Source: Haematobacter massiliensis
Lineage (GTDB): Bacteria; Pseudomonadota; Alphaproteobacteria; Rhodobacterales; Rhodobacteraceae
Length of the DNA: 64,000 nt
Reading direction: 5' to 3'
NCBI RefSeq assembly: GCF_000740795.1
Contig: NZ_JGYG01000010.1
Location: 62,001 to 126,000, forward strand
The notes under the pieces are model-generated. The model did no database searches. It was not told the origin of the DNA and saw only the letters and a list, made by a program, of their open reading frames with translations. Positions within the stretch are counted from its first letter, which is position 1, and each line of letters begins with the position of its first letter. Made by a program: the position numbers and the translations under genes. Shown piece after piece: positions 7,769-16,987 of this stretch.

Positions 7769-8869
7769 TTACTGGACGTTCGCGCCGACGACGCTGTCCC
7801 AGCCAGCGGTGACGGCCGCCTTGTTCGCCTCCTGCTCCTCCAACGACGGGAAGACCGCCTTCTCATAGGCGGCTGCAGGGGGCAGCGCGTCCATCATCTC
7901 CTTCGGGATCACCCCGCGGGAGGCGAGATCGTTGAACCGGATCGGGTGGCAGTAACCCTTGAGCCAGCCAAGCTGACCCTCATCGGAATAGAGATACTCC
8001 ATCCACAGCTTGGCGGCGTTCGGATGCGGCGCATAGGCGGAGATCGCCTGCACATACACCCCCGCGAGAACGCCGGATGCGGGCACGACGACCTCCACCG
8101 GGGGGTTGCCGTTCAGCGTGTCGCGGGCGGAGAGCGCGTTGTAATCCCAGTAGATGACGATGGGCGTCGCTCCCTGGGCCAGCGTTCCTGCCTTGCCGAT
8201 CACCGGGACGAAGTTCCCGGCCTTGTTCATCTCGGCGAAGTAGTTCAGCCCGGCCTTGCCCGCCGCCTCTCCGGCTTCGGCACCCGTGGCCATGCCAGCC
8301 GCAAGCACTGCCAGAATCGCCTGGTTGGAGGCGCGCGGATCCCCCGCCAGCGCGACCGAATTGGCGTAGTCGGACTTCAGCAGGTCCGACCAGTCCTTCG
8401 GCACTTCGTCGATCAGGTCTTTGTTCACCATGAAGGAAAGCACGCCGTAGTAATCACCGTACCAGTAGCCGTCCGCATCCTTGGCTGCCTCCGGGATCGT
8501 CTCCCAGCTGGAAACCTTGTAGGGCATGATCAGCCCTTCTTCCTTCGCCTGCGGGCCGAAGGAGAATCCCACGTCGATGACATCGGGCGCCTGCGGGCCC
8601 TTGTTGTCCTTGTTGGCGCGGATCGCTTCGAGCTCATCGGCGGAGCCTGCGTCCGGGTTCAGTTCGTTGATGGTCAGGAAGGGATATTTGGCCTTGAAGC
8701 CGGCGATCACCTCGCCGTAGCCGCACCAGTCATGCGGCAGGGCGATGGTGGTCAGCATGCCCTCCTTCTTCGCCCCCTCGATGAGCGCGTCGAGTGACTG
8801 CGCCGAAGCGGCAACAGGGCCAAGAATCGCAGCAACCGCCGTGGCGGCGATCAGAGCGTGTCGGAACAT
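7769..8869 (-). CDS. ABC transporter periplasmic substrate-binding protein
   Basis: The 366-residue product has a Sec signal peptide with cleavage predicted after AASAQ near residue 24. The mature part has a type II (SBP_bac_6-like) binding-protein fold: an early LTTIALPHDW region, a SFGPQAKEEGL segment and a C-terminal AAKLWMEYLYSDEGQ motif shared with iron, polyamine and phosphonate binding proteins. It should capture solute in the periplasm for the two permeases downstream. The substrate is not determined. The ATG follows GGGAG at a good distance. Confidence 0.92.
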   Translation of the reverse strand: MFRHALIAATAVAAILGPVAASAQSLDALIEGAKKEGMLTTIALPHDWCGYGEVIAGFKAKYPFLTINELNPDAGSADELEAIRANKDNKGPQAPDVIDVGFSFGPQAKEEGLIMPYKVSSWETIPEAAKDADGYWYGDYYGVLSFMVNKDLIDEVPKDWSDLLKSDYANSVALAGDPRASNQAILAVLAAGMATGAEAGEAAGKAGLNYFAEMNKAGNFVPVIGKAGTLAQGATPIVIYWDYNALSARDTLNGNPPVEVVVPASGVLAGVYVQAISAYAPHPNAAKLWMEYLYSDEGQLGWLKGYCHPIRFNDLASRGVIPKEMMDALPPAAAYEKAVFPSLEEQEANKAAVTAGWDSVVGANVQ

Positions 8870-9032
8870 GAATAAACTCCCTATCGGGGCGCAATTCGCG
8901 CCAATCCCTTCTTGGCCCCGGATCCCGGCGCGGAATCAGGTAAGCCGCAAAAGCCGCGCAACGCAATAAGCGGGTTGAGTGACACCCCGATGACAGGCAG
9001 AGTTCATTGGAAATGCCTGATATCGCGGCATT

Positions 9033-9833
9033 TCAGAAGTCCACCGTCACGCCTGGAAGATTCAGTTCCTTCATCAGATCGCGCAACTCCTGCCGCGCGG
9101 CGATATTGGACATGTTGAGGTTCTCAACCCCCACGTCCTTGAGATCCAGCAGGGTCAACCCGCGCGGGAACAGTTCCCGGAAGATCACGCGTTCGGAAAA
9201 GCCAGGAGCCACACGAAAGCCGATGCGGCGTGACAGCTGGTCCAGCGCCTCGCCCACCTTCTTCTTGTTGTGCATCTGCTGGGCGCCAAGTCGGTTGCGC
9301 ACCACAAGCCAGTCGATGGGCCGCAGCCGCGCGGCGGAACGCGCCTGCCGCGCAGCCCAGACCATTTCCGCGTAGATCGACGGGCCTGTAACCTTTCCGG
9401 TATCGGGATCCGTCCGGGCCAGCAGGTCGAAATCCACGAAACTGTCGTTGAGCGGCGTGATGAGCGTGTCGGCCATGGAATGGGCCAGCTGGCTCAACCG
9501 GGTGTGGGAGCCAGGACAGTCGATGAGGATGAAATCCGAAACCGGCTCAAGCTCCGCCAGGGCGCTGGAGATCGCCCAGTCGGCATGGTCCTGCCCCTCC
9601 GGCGGCTGGTCAGAGGGGAGCATCCGGTAGGTCGGCGTTGGAAGATCTATTCCCGAGCGCCGCACGAAAGCCGCGCGATTTTCCACATAGCGTCCGAAGC
9701 TCCGCTGCCGGAGGTCAAGGTCCAAAGCGCCGACGCGATGGCCCATCCGGGTAAGAGCAGTGGCCACATGCATGCAGGTCGTGGACTTGCCGGAGCCGCC
9801 TTTTTCGTTTCCGACAATGATGAAATGCGCCAC
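9033..9833 (-). CDS. mipZ: Division-plane positioning ATPase MipZ
   Basis: MipZ is a ParA-like ATPase that forms a gradient from ParB at the poles and inhibits FtsZ away from midcell in alphaproteobacteria. The protein opens with a deviant Walker A motif (VGNEKGGSGKST). It has the MipZ-specific DLDLRQRSFGRYVENR segment, DFILIDCPGS as Walker B, and a conserved LLDLKDVGVENLN region near the end. I chose the GTG at 9833, which gives the family N-terminus (AHFIIVG). A GTG at 9860 would add nine residues. It is not beside parAB here. Confidence 0.9.
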   Translation of the reverse strand: MAHFIIVGNEKGGSGKSTTCMHVATALTRMGHRVGALDLDLRQRSFGRYVENRAAFVRRSGIDLPTPTYRMLPSDQPPEGQDHADWAISSALAELEPVSDFILIDCPGSHTRLSQLAHSMADTLITPLNDSFVDFDLLARTDPDTGKVTGPSIYAEMVWAARQARSAARLRPIDWLVVRNRLGAQQMHNKKKVGEALDQLSRRIGFRVAPGFSERVIFRELFPRGLTLLDLKDVGVENLNMSNIAARQELRDLMKELNLPGVTVDF

Positions 9834-9961
9834 GCCCGCTTCCCGTCCTGTCGCGCTCACCCTGGCGCGAAGCGACTATAGGAGGGCGGTTTCGTTATGA
9901 AAAGCGGGTGAGCCACTCTCTCAGGACCGTGGCCGCGCTGCATCATTTCGCGCGGTCCATC

Positions 9962-12487
9962 TCATCTCCGCCGCGACGGCAGTGGTTTGGCCGAGTCCCG
10001 GAACGCCTCCCATGGATCGCTGGAAAGGTGCTCTGCTATGTTCAGCACGGTGAAATCCTGCGGGCCGATTTCGGGGAGCACCTCCCATGGTACCGGCATC
10101 GAAACCGCGGCCCCCGGGCGCGCACGGGTGGAATAAGGGGCAACCGCCGTCATCCCACGCTGATTGCGCAGGTAATCGACCAGGATCCGGCCCTTGCGCT
10201 TGGCCTTGCTGATCGTCGCCACGAAATGGTCCGGCTCGTCCGCGGCCATCGCTTCCGCAAGAGACTTGGTGAAGGATTTCACACTGGGCCATGTCGCTTT
10301 CGGCGTCAGCGGCGCGACCACGTGCAGCCCCTTGCCACCGGAGGTCTTGACGAAGGCCGCAAGCCCCGCGTCCTCCAGCCGCTCACGCACCTTGCCCGCC
10401 GCGCTCACGATATCGGGCCAGGTAATGCCCTCTCCGGGGTCGAGGTCCATGACGATCATGTCAGGCTTCTCCCAGCTCTGCAGCGTCGAGCCCCAGGGGT
10501 GAATCTCGAGGACGGCGGACTGCACGAGTGCGATCAGCCCATCGAGATCGTCGATCGCGACAAAGGGGTCTTCCGGGGCCTTGGGATCTTTTACCTGACG
10601 GACCTGCTCCGGGATGCCGCGCCATGCGTGCTTCTGAAAGAAACTCGGCCCCTCTATTCCCTCCGGGCACCGCAGCAGTGCCAGCGCGCGACCGGTGACG
10701 AAGGGGGCGATCCGCGGCCAGACCCGCGTGTAGTAATCGGCCAGATCCGCTTTCGTCACACCCTCTGCCGGCCAATAGATTCGGTCGGGATGGGTGAGTT
10801 CTACATTCTCGGGACGTTCCACGGCTTCTTCCTCCCGCACGATGTCTCCCGCAGGTTTATCCTCCCGCAGCCCGCGAAACGACGCGTGGCGCAGGCGCCC
10901 GTCCGATGTCCATGCCCGGAACTCGACTTCCGCGACAAGCTCGGGTCGGACATGCTGAAGCCCACGCCGCGCGGTTGAATCCAGCCGCGTACTGAAGGGG
11001 TTGTCGCGCGTTTCCAGATCTGTCAGGCGGGACCAGAGGTCATGGGCCACCTCCGCCGTAAACCCCGTCCCAACGCGCCCGACATAGCGCAGCGTCCCCG
11101 CTTCCTGCACTCCCAAGGCCAGCGAACCAATGGCCTGCGGCGTGGCGGTGGACTGGGTGAACCCGCCGATCACGAATTCCTGACGAAGCGCGCATTTCGC
11201 CTTCAGCCAGTCCCGCCCGCGCCCCGATACATAGGCGGATGCACTCCGCTTGGAGATGATCCCCTCCAGGCTAAGCCCGCACGCATGGGCAAGCACATCT
11301 GCACCGGCATCGTCGAAATGCGCGCTGAACCGAACCGCGCCCTGACCCGGAATGAGGCGCTCCAGCGCCGCCTTCCTGTCCACCAGAGGCAGGGAGCGCA
11401 GGCCATAGCCGTCCAGATGCAGAAGGTCGAAAGCATAGTAGACGAACCTGTCTGCCCGCCCGGCCGACAAATCGGCCTGCAGGGCCCCGAAATCCGAGGC
11501 CCCGGAGGGCTTCTCCACCACCAATTCACCGTCGATGAGCGCCGCGCGGGCGTCCAACCCTTCCAGCGCCTCCGTCAGCGGCCCGGCAAACCGCTCCGTC
11601 CAGTCCAGCCCGCTCCGCGTGAGCAGGCGCACGTTCCCCTTCTCCAATCGGGCCAACAGCCGATAGCCGTCGAACTTGATCTCGTGCAGCCAGTCCCCGC
11701 TGGACGGAGGGTGCCTTGCAAGTGTCGCAAGCATGGGTTCGATGAAATCCGGCAGCTTTTCCCGCTCACCCTGCTCGGCCTTTGTCGTGCGCACCCGGGT
11801 GATCGGTCTATCTGCGGTGTTTTCCGATTTGTCCTGCCGGGTCTCGGTCGCGCCAGCCTCGCGCGGCGCGGCTGTTTTCTTCGCCTTGCCGGCGACGCCG
11901 CCTTGTGAAGCCTTTGTGGGCGCGCGCGCCCCCTTGCCCACCTCCTCCACCGTCCGGCCGCTTGCAACGGAACGCGGCTCCTCCTTCAGGATGTCTCCCG
12001 CCTCCCTCGCCTCATCGTCCTCCGCCTTGATGAGCAGCCAGTTGACCCGCTTCTCGCCCCGTCTGGGTTTCATGCGGATGAGATGCCAGCGACCTCGCAA
12101 CTTCTCCCCGTCCAGTTCGAATTCCAGATGGCCCTTCTTCAAACCGGCATGCGGGTCGAAATCCGGCCGCCAATGCCCCTTGTCCCAGACGATGACGCTG
12201 CCTCCGCCGTATTGACCCTTCGGGATGGTGCCCTCGAACGTCGCGTAATCGAGCGGGTGATCCTCCACCTCGACCGCCAAGCGCTTCTCCGCCGGGTCAA
12301 GGCTCGGTCCGCGCGTCACGGCCCAGCTTTTCAGGACACCGTCAAGCTCGAGCCGCAGATCGTAATGCAATCGCCGCGCGTCGTGCTTCTGGATGACGTA
12401 AAGGCCACCTTCACCTGCCAGGGCCTTGCCCTGAGGCTCGGCGGTCCGGCTGAAATCCCGCTTGGCATTGTATGTTTCCAGCGCCAT
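9962..12487 (-). CDS. ligD: Multifunctional NHEJ DNA ligase LigD
   Basis: This is an 841-residue three-module enzyme for non-homologous end joining. Residues 1-160 form the 3'-phosphoesterase domain (RRLHYDLRLELDG, His41). A low-complexity Lys/Ala/Thr linker spans about 165-240. The ATP-dependent ligase domain follows with the adenylated lysine in KFDGYR (Lys271). The polymerase/primase domain begins near 560 and carries MDLDPGEG (catalytic Asp pair about 681-683). The module order is phosphoesterase-ligase-polymerase, as in Pseudomonas. It starts three bases after the Ku stop. Confidence 0.97.
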   Translation of the reverse strand: MALETYNAKRDFSRTAEPQGKALAGEGGLYVIQKHDARRLHYDLRLELDGVLKSWAVTRGPSLDPAEKRLAVEVEDHPLDYATFEGTIPKGQYGGGSVIVWDKGHWRPDFDPHAGLKKGHLEFELDGEKLRGRWHLIRMKPRRGEKRVNWLLIKAEDDEAREAGDILKEEPRSVASGRTVEEVGKGARAPTKASQGGVAGKAKKTAAPREAGATETRQDKSENTADRPITRVRTTKAEQGEREKLPDFIEPMLATLARHPPSSGDWLHEIKFDGYRLLARLEKGNVRLLTRSGLDWTERFAGPLTEALEGLDARAALIDGELVVEKPSGASDFGALQADLSAGRADRFVYYAFDLLHLDGYGLRSLPLVDRKAALERLIPGQGAVRFSAHFDDAGADVLAHACGLSLEGIISKRSASAYVSGRGRDWLKAKCALRQEFVIGGFTQSTATPQAIGSLALGVQEAGTLRYVGRVGTGFTAEVAHDLWSRLTDLETRDNPFSTRLDSTARRGLQHVRPELVAEVEFRAWTSDGRLRHASFRGLREDKPAGDIVREEEAVERPENVELTHPDRIYWPAEGVTKADLADYYTRVWPRIAPFVTGRALALLRCPEGIEGPSFFQKHAWRGIPEQVRQVKDPKAPEDPFVAIDDLDGLIALVQSAVLEIHPWGSTLQSWEKPDMIVMDLDPGEGITWPDIVSAAGKVRERLEDAGLAAFVKTSGGKGLHVVAPLTPKATWPSVKSFTKSLAEAMAADEPDHFVATISKAKRKGRILVDYLRNQRGMTAVAPYSTRARPGAAVSMPVPWEVLPEIGPQDFTVLNIAEHLSSDPWEAFRDSAKPLPSRRR

Positions 12488-12490
12488 CCG

Positions 12491-13327
12491 TCAGGCGCTC
12501 TTCTTCTGTGCGGGCTTCTTGGACGATTTTCTGGGAGCGGCTTTCGGCTTGGGTTTTCCACCCGCGCTGAGGCGAAGTGCTTCCATCAGGCTGACCACCT
12601 TCTCCTCCTTCCGGGGCTTGGGTTTGGGCAACGCGCGCCCCGCGATCTTGGCCTGCACCAGCGCTGCCAGAGCGGCATCGTAATGGTCCTCGAACTTTTC
12701 CGGATCGAACGCGCCGCGCTTCGTCTCGATGATGTGTTTCGCGAGATCCAGCATTTCGCCGCCTATGTCATAATCTCCAATGGTGTCAAAGGCATCTGCG
12801 GCGCTTCTCACCTCATAGTCGAATTTGAGCGTATGAGCAACGAGGCCACCGTCATGCGGTCGGATGAGCAAGGCCCGCTCCTTGCGGAACAGGACGGCAT
12901 CGGCAATCGCTGCTGCCGACTCCCGCACCAGGCCGGCATGGATCAGCCCATATGCCGCGCGCGCGCCGCTATCCGCCGGTGTCAGGTAATAGGGTTTGTC
13001 GAAATATTCCGTTTCAATCGCGTCGCAGGCCAGAAACCCGGAAACATCCAGCGTCTTGTCCGACTTCGGGACCGCGCTCGCCACCTCCTCCGGGTCGAGC
13101 AGGATGTAGCGGTTCTCCTCCGTCCGATATCCCTTGACCTGATCCTCCCGCGGAACGGGCTTGCCAGTCTCCTCATCCACCATTTCGCGCCGGACCCGGT
13201 CGCCGGTCTTGCGATTGATGATATGGAAAGACATACGCTCCGCTGTGGAGGCCGCCGCGTGAAGCGCCACGGGACACACCAGCTCATCTATCTTCAGAAA
13301 GCCCTTCCAAAGCGCGCGCGGTGCCAT
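12491..13327 (-). CDS. ku: Non-homologous end joining protein Ku
   Basis: The 278-residue bacterial Ku forms a homodimeric ring on DNA ends and recruits LigD. The Ku-core signature is visible at the start (APRALWKGFLKIDELVCPV), in FHIINRKTGDRVRREMV and in KGYRTEENRYILLDPEE. The last 40 residues are strongly Lys/Pro/Ala-rich, which is typical of the DNA- and ligase-binding tail. The ATG at 13327 fits the family start. The pair with ligD forms a two-gene repair operon divergent from the next gene. Confidence 0.96.
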   Translation of the reverse strand: MAPRALWKGFLKIDELVCPVALHAAASTAERMSFHIINRKTGDRVRREMVDEETGKPVPREDQVKGYRTEENRYILLDPEEVASAVPKSDKTLDVSGFLACDAIETEYFDKPYYLTPADSGARAAYGLIHAGLVRESAAAIADAVLFRKERALLIRPHDGGLVAHTLKFDYEVRSAADAFDTIGDYDIGGEMLDLAKHIIETKRGAFDPEKFEDHYDAALAALVQAKIAGRALPKPKPRKEEKVVSLMEALRLSAGGKPKPKAAPRKSSKKPAQKKSA

Positions 13328-13477
13328 GGGCCTCTCCCGCCGAAATGATCCCGCCCAACGCTGCGACGACCCCGTTCGTTCCCCGTAGTCGGCATTTGGC
13401 GAAAGCGCCTTCTCCGCCGCTTGCCCGAACCGACCGCGAGCGTTTAGACTGCGCCAGACAGCACTCAGCGGGCGGCC

Positions 13478-15151
13478 ATGCACCGGCATATATCTCAGTT
13501 TGCCCTCAGCTTCTCCGGTCTCGGTGTGCTGCTGGGAACCCTGTTTCTCGCGGCCTCCTTCGCTCCCAGTCTCATCCCGCGAAATCCTGTTTTCCAAGGC
13601 GTGCTGACCGGCATGTCCGCGGCGCTGGGATACGGGTTCGGTGTGTTCCTCCGCTGGCTCTGGGACTATCTTGAGCTTCCGACGAACCGGACCGGCTGGG
13701 ATGTGCTGGCGCTCAAGATCGCGGCGAGCGTCGCCTGCGGCGGGATTGCGCTCTTTTTCCTCTGGAACGCTTCCGAATGGCAGAATTCCATCCGCCTGCT
13801 CATGGGCCTCTCCCCGGTGGAGACGTCGCGGCCCTATACGGTGGGTTGTATCGCGTTGGCGGTCTTCCTCATCCTCGTGCTCATCGGTCGGCTTTTCGCT
13901 CTGATGATCCGGTGGGTGTCGGGCTATCTCAGCAGTCATGTGCCCCGGCGGGTGTCGAACATCCTGGCGCTGGTGGTGGTCTCCGCGATCTTCTGGATGA
14001 TCGGCAACGGTGTGCTCGTCAGTCAGGCGGTTGGCGCGCTGGACGCCTCCTACCGGCAGTTCGACACGCTGGTGGAAGACGGGATCCGCCCGCCGGAGGA
14101 ACCGGGCAAGACAGGCAGCCCCGCCTCTCTCATCGCGTGGAAGACGCTGGGCCGTGCGGGGCGGGAGGTCATCACGTCACCACCGACGCAAGGGGATATC
14201 GCTGCATTCACGGGCCGTCCGGCGCTGGAACCCATACGCGTCTATGTCGGGGTCGCCTCCGCCGAGACGGTGCGGGAGCGGGCGCAGCTCGCGCTTGAGG
14301 AGCTGATCCGCGTGGGCGGCTTTGAACGTTCCGTTCTGGTCATCGCGACGCCGACGGGCACCGGCTGGCTGGATCCGGCCAGCCAGCGATCGCTGGAGTA
14401 TCTCGAAAACGGCGATGTCGCGACGGTCACCGTTCAGTATTCGCACCTGCCAAGCTGGCTCGCGCTGCTGGTGGATCCGGATATCGGCGATGAAACCGCG
14501 CGCGCCGTATTCGACCTGATCTACGACTACTGGCACCGCCTGCCGCGCGATGCCCGCCCCCGGCTTTACCTGCATGGCCTGAGCCTCGGCGCGTTGAACT
14601 CAGACCTTTCGGCCAATCTCCTGACGGTGATCGACGATCCGTTTCAGGGTGCATTCTGGGCCGGTCCGCCCTTCCAGACCCCCACGTGGCGGCAGATGAC
14701 GAACGACCGCAACCCGGGAAGTCCCGCCTGGCTGCCAAGGGTCGGGGAAGGCGCGCTCGTGCGGTTCACCAACCAGACGAACCATCTTAACGAAGCGACG
14801 GCACCATGGGGGCTGATCCGCATCATCTACCTTCAGTATGCGTCCGATCCGATTACCTTTTTCAGCCCCTCCTATGCCTATACTTCTCCCGAATGGCTTG
14901 CCGATCGGGGGCCGGACGTGTCGCCAAAGCTCCGCTGGTATCCGATCGTGACGTTCCTGCAGCTCGTGCTGGACATGATGACGGCGACCACCACGCCCAT
15001 GGGCTACGGGCATGTCTATGCGCCGGAGCATTACGTGGATGGCTGGGTCGCGCTGACGGAGCCCCCTGGCTGGACCGCACCGGACATCGACAGGCTCAAG
15101 CGGAAACTGGCGGCGGAGTTGCGAAACAAACCTGTTCCCGCCGGGCCGTGA
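13478..15151 (+). CDS. Membrane-anchored alpha/beta-hydrolase family protein
   Basis: This 557-residue protein has four or five membrane segments in residues 1-180. They include an early SFAPSLIPR motif and the later ILALVVVSAIFWMIGNGVLV span. A soluble alpha/beta-hydrolase domain follows, with the nucleophile elbow GLSLGA and a late GHVY His region. This architecture corresponds to the Abhydrolase_9 family with its own N-terminal membrane domain. The substrate is unknown; an envelope-facing lipase or esterase role is plausible. It is divergent from the Ku-LigD operon. Confidence 0.85.
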   Translation: MHRHISQFALSFSGLGVLLGTLFLAASFAPSLIPRNPVFQGVLTGMSAALGYGFGVFLRWLWDYLELPTNRTGWDVLALKIAASVACGGIALFFLWNASEWQNSIRLLMGLSPVETSRPYTVGCIALAVFLILVLIGRLFALMIRWVSGYLSSHVPRRVSNILALVVVSAIFWMIGNGVLVSQAVGALDASYRQFDTLVEDGIRPPEEPGKTGSPASLIAWKTLGRAGREVITSPPTQGDIAAFTGRPALEPIRVYVGVASAETVRERAQLALEELIRVGGFERSVLVIATPTGTGWLDPASQRSLEYLENGDVATVTVQYSHLPSWLALLVDPDIGDETARAVFDLIYDYWHRLPRDARPRLYLHGLSLGALNSDLSANLLTVIDDPFQGAFWAGPPFQTPTWRQMTNDRNPGSPAWLPRVGEGALVRFTNQTNHLNEATAPWGLIRIIYLQYASDPITFFSPSYAYTSPEWLADRGPDVSPKLRWYPIVTFLQLVLDMMTATTTPMGYGHVYAPEHYVDGWVALTEPPGWTAPDIDRLKRKLAAELRNKPVPAGP

Positions 15152-15167
15152 CGATCCGCGCGCGACG

Positions 15168-15182
15168 CTAATCCGCCATTAA
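15168..15182 (+). promoter_or_regulatory. Possible CtrA-binding box upstream of fliG
   Basis: CTAA-N7-TTAA differs from the CtrA consensus TTAA-N7-TTAA by one base, and its right half continues as TTAACCC. It ends 44 bases before the fliG start, a sensible promoter position. Flagellar genes are known CtrA targets in alphaproteobacteria. Confidence 0.4.
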
Positions 15183-15226
15183 CCCGCCCGTGGCAGAGTG
15201 AGGTCTTCCAGCCTGTAGGAGATCCG

Positions 15227-16270
15227 ATGTCCGCTGCCGCCCTCGCCATTTCTCCCGTTCCACCCGCCCCTGCACGCAAATCCCTCTCCGGGCCGCAGAA
15301 AGCCGCGATCATGGTGCGGCTCCTTCTGGCGGAAGGGGCGGAGGTACCCCTTTCCAGCCTGCCCGTCGGAATGCAGGAATCCCTTACGCGGGAGCTCGCG
15401 CGGCTCCGGCTTGTGGACAGGGAGACGCTGGTCTCGGTGATCGAGGAGTTCGTGGCGGAGCTGGAGGCCGTGGGTCTCGCCTTTCCCGGTGGGCTGGAGG
15501 GGGCGTTGAACCTGCTGTCGGATCAACTCAGCACACCCGCCATTACCCGTCTTCGCCGCCTTGCGCGAACCGGCGAGGTAAACGATCCCTGGGATCTCGT
15601 GCTGGCCCAGGCGGACGAGCCGCTGCTGGCGCTGCTGGAGCGCGAGAGCGCGGAGGTCGGCGCAGTGCTCATCTCGAAGCTGCCCACGGGGCGGGCCGCT
15701 ACCCTGCTCGGCAAGCTGCCGGGTGATCGCGCGCGGCGGCTGGCCTATTCCATGTCCCTGACGGGAGGGATTGCGCCAGAAATGGTTGCTCGCATCGGGA
15801 TCACGCTCGCGGGACCGATCGAAGCCCAGGCCCGCGCCGCCTTCGACGAAGGTCCGGTCGAGCGGATCGGGGCCATCCTGAATTCCTCCGGCAACGAGAT
15901 GCGGGAGGATGTGCTGAAGGGGCTGGAGGAGGAGGACGCGGAGCTTGCCGGGCGGGTCAGGCGCGCGATCTTCACCTATGCCGACATTCCAGAGCGTATC
16001 GAGCCGCGGGATATCGCCCGGATTGTCCGAGGGATGGATCAGACCGAACTACTCCTCGCACTCGCTGGAACGCGTAAGCCAGAAGCCGCTGCCTCCACCT
16101 TCATTCTGAAAAACATTTCCCAGCGCCTTGCCGCAGGATTGGCCGAGGAAATCGCGCTCCTCCCAGAGAGCGCGCTGAAACAAAGCGAAAAGGCGCAGAA
16201 TGCGGTGGTCACCCGCATCCGCGACCTTATTTCATCGGGAGAGCTGACCTTCCGTGCCAGCGAAGTCTGA
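15227..16270 (+). CDS. fliG: Flagellar motor switch protein FliG
   Basis: FliG is the rotor component that receives torque from the stator. The 347-residue protein carries the N-domain start (LSGPQKAAIMVRLL), the middle-domain VLISKLPTGRAATLLGKLP segment and the C-domain DIARIVRGMDQTELLLALAG. Charged torque-helix residues known in E. coli are only partly kept: the ISQR arginine and an acidic pair (EE) are present, but the LALKG lysine is Ala and the later Arg is Ala. The gene stands alone without other flagellar genes. The start has AGGAG upstream. Confidence 0.9.
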   Translation: MSAAALAISPVPPAPARKSLSGPQKAAIMVRLLLAEGAEVPLSSLPVGMQESLTRELARLRLVDRETLVSVIEEFVAELEAVGLAFPGGLEGALNLLSDQLSTPAITRLRRLARTGEVNDPWDLVLAQADEPLLALLERESAEVGAVLISKLPTGRAATLLGKLPGDRARRLAYSMSLTGGIAPEMVARIGITLAGPIEAQARAAFDEGPVERIGAILNSSGNEMREDVLKGLEEEDAELAGRVRRAIFTYADIPERIEPRDIARIVRGMDQTELLLALAGTRKPEAAASTFILKNISQRLAAGLAEEIALLPESALKQSEKAQNAVVTRIRDLISSGELTFRASEV

Positions 16271-16325
16271 CGAAAGGCGTGTCAGGGGCAAAGCCAGATG
16301 AGGCACATCGGCTCGGCAACCCCCG

Positions 16326-16826
16326 TCACTTCGCCCGCGACCATACCTGACTGCGGCAGAGGATCAGCACACAGCCCGAAACGGTCAGCTTGTCCCCCGC
16401 CATCGTCATTTTGGATGCATAGGTCTTGCCGCGATCCGGAGCAAAGATCTGGCCGTTCTCATAGCGACCGCCGCCCGCCGGCTGCATGTCCCAGACAATC
16501 CGCTTCCCGATCCGGTCGGAGGGCACCGATTTGCCATCCGCCCCGAATGCCTCGGTAAGCGTGCCACAAAGCCTGTCGCCGCAAGGCGCGATCTCTACCC
16601 GTCCGAAATGGCCATTGTCATCCGGCTGGGTGAGCCATGCGCCTTGCGCCGGATCCGCGGCGAAGGCTGCCCCGCCTGTCATCAGGCACAGGCCGATTAC
16701 CGCAAGGCCGGCGCGCCAGTTCGCACAACGGCCTCCCAGCGGGGACTTGCCAGCAAGCGATGCTCGCGGGTTTCCGCCAAAAGCACCCGATCCCGCCCCA
16801 CCATGGTGAGCTTTTTCCATCATCAT
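16326..16826 (-). CDS. DUF2147 domain-containing exported protein
   Basis: A hydrophobic segment ([16 protein letters not shown]) with a likely cleavage site precedes a small domain matching DUF2147. That domain shows [18 protein letters not shown], a CGDRLCG cysteine pair and a C-terminal [12 protein letters not shown] segment. The two cysteine pairs suggest disulfides in the periplasm. Its function is unknown. Three ATG codons in a row (16826, 16823, 16820) follow a very strong GGAGGAGAGGGAGG. The roughly 40 residues before the hydrophobic core are long for a signal peptide. Confidence 0.75.
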   Translation of the reverse strand: MMMEKAHHGGAGSGAFGGNPRASLAGKSPLGGRCANWRAGLAVIGLCLMTGGAAFAADPAQGAWLTQPDDNGHFGRVEIAPCGDRLCGTLTEAFGADGKSVPSDRIGKRIVWDMQPAGGGRYENGQIFAPDRGKTYASKMTMAGDKLTVSGCVLILCRSQVWSRAK

Positions 16827-16987
16827 CCTCCCTCTCCTCCGGCGGAATGCTGCCACGACTTCAGAACCGCGCAAGCCTGAACGTCGGGTCAAGGGCACGA
16901 GGCCGTTTTCAGGGGCACAGCCTTCGCCTCTTCCCGTCAGGGTGGCTTCCAGCTATCAGGCGGGCGGAGTTTCTCGAAAGGGCGCAG

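Noticed and set aside
5008-8869. Assigning a specific substrate (polyamine, iron or phosphonate) to the ABC importer
   Set aside because: The subunits match the broad family only. No metabolic neighbour or diagnostic residue points to one cargo.
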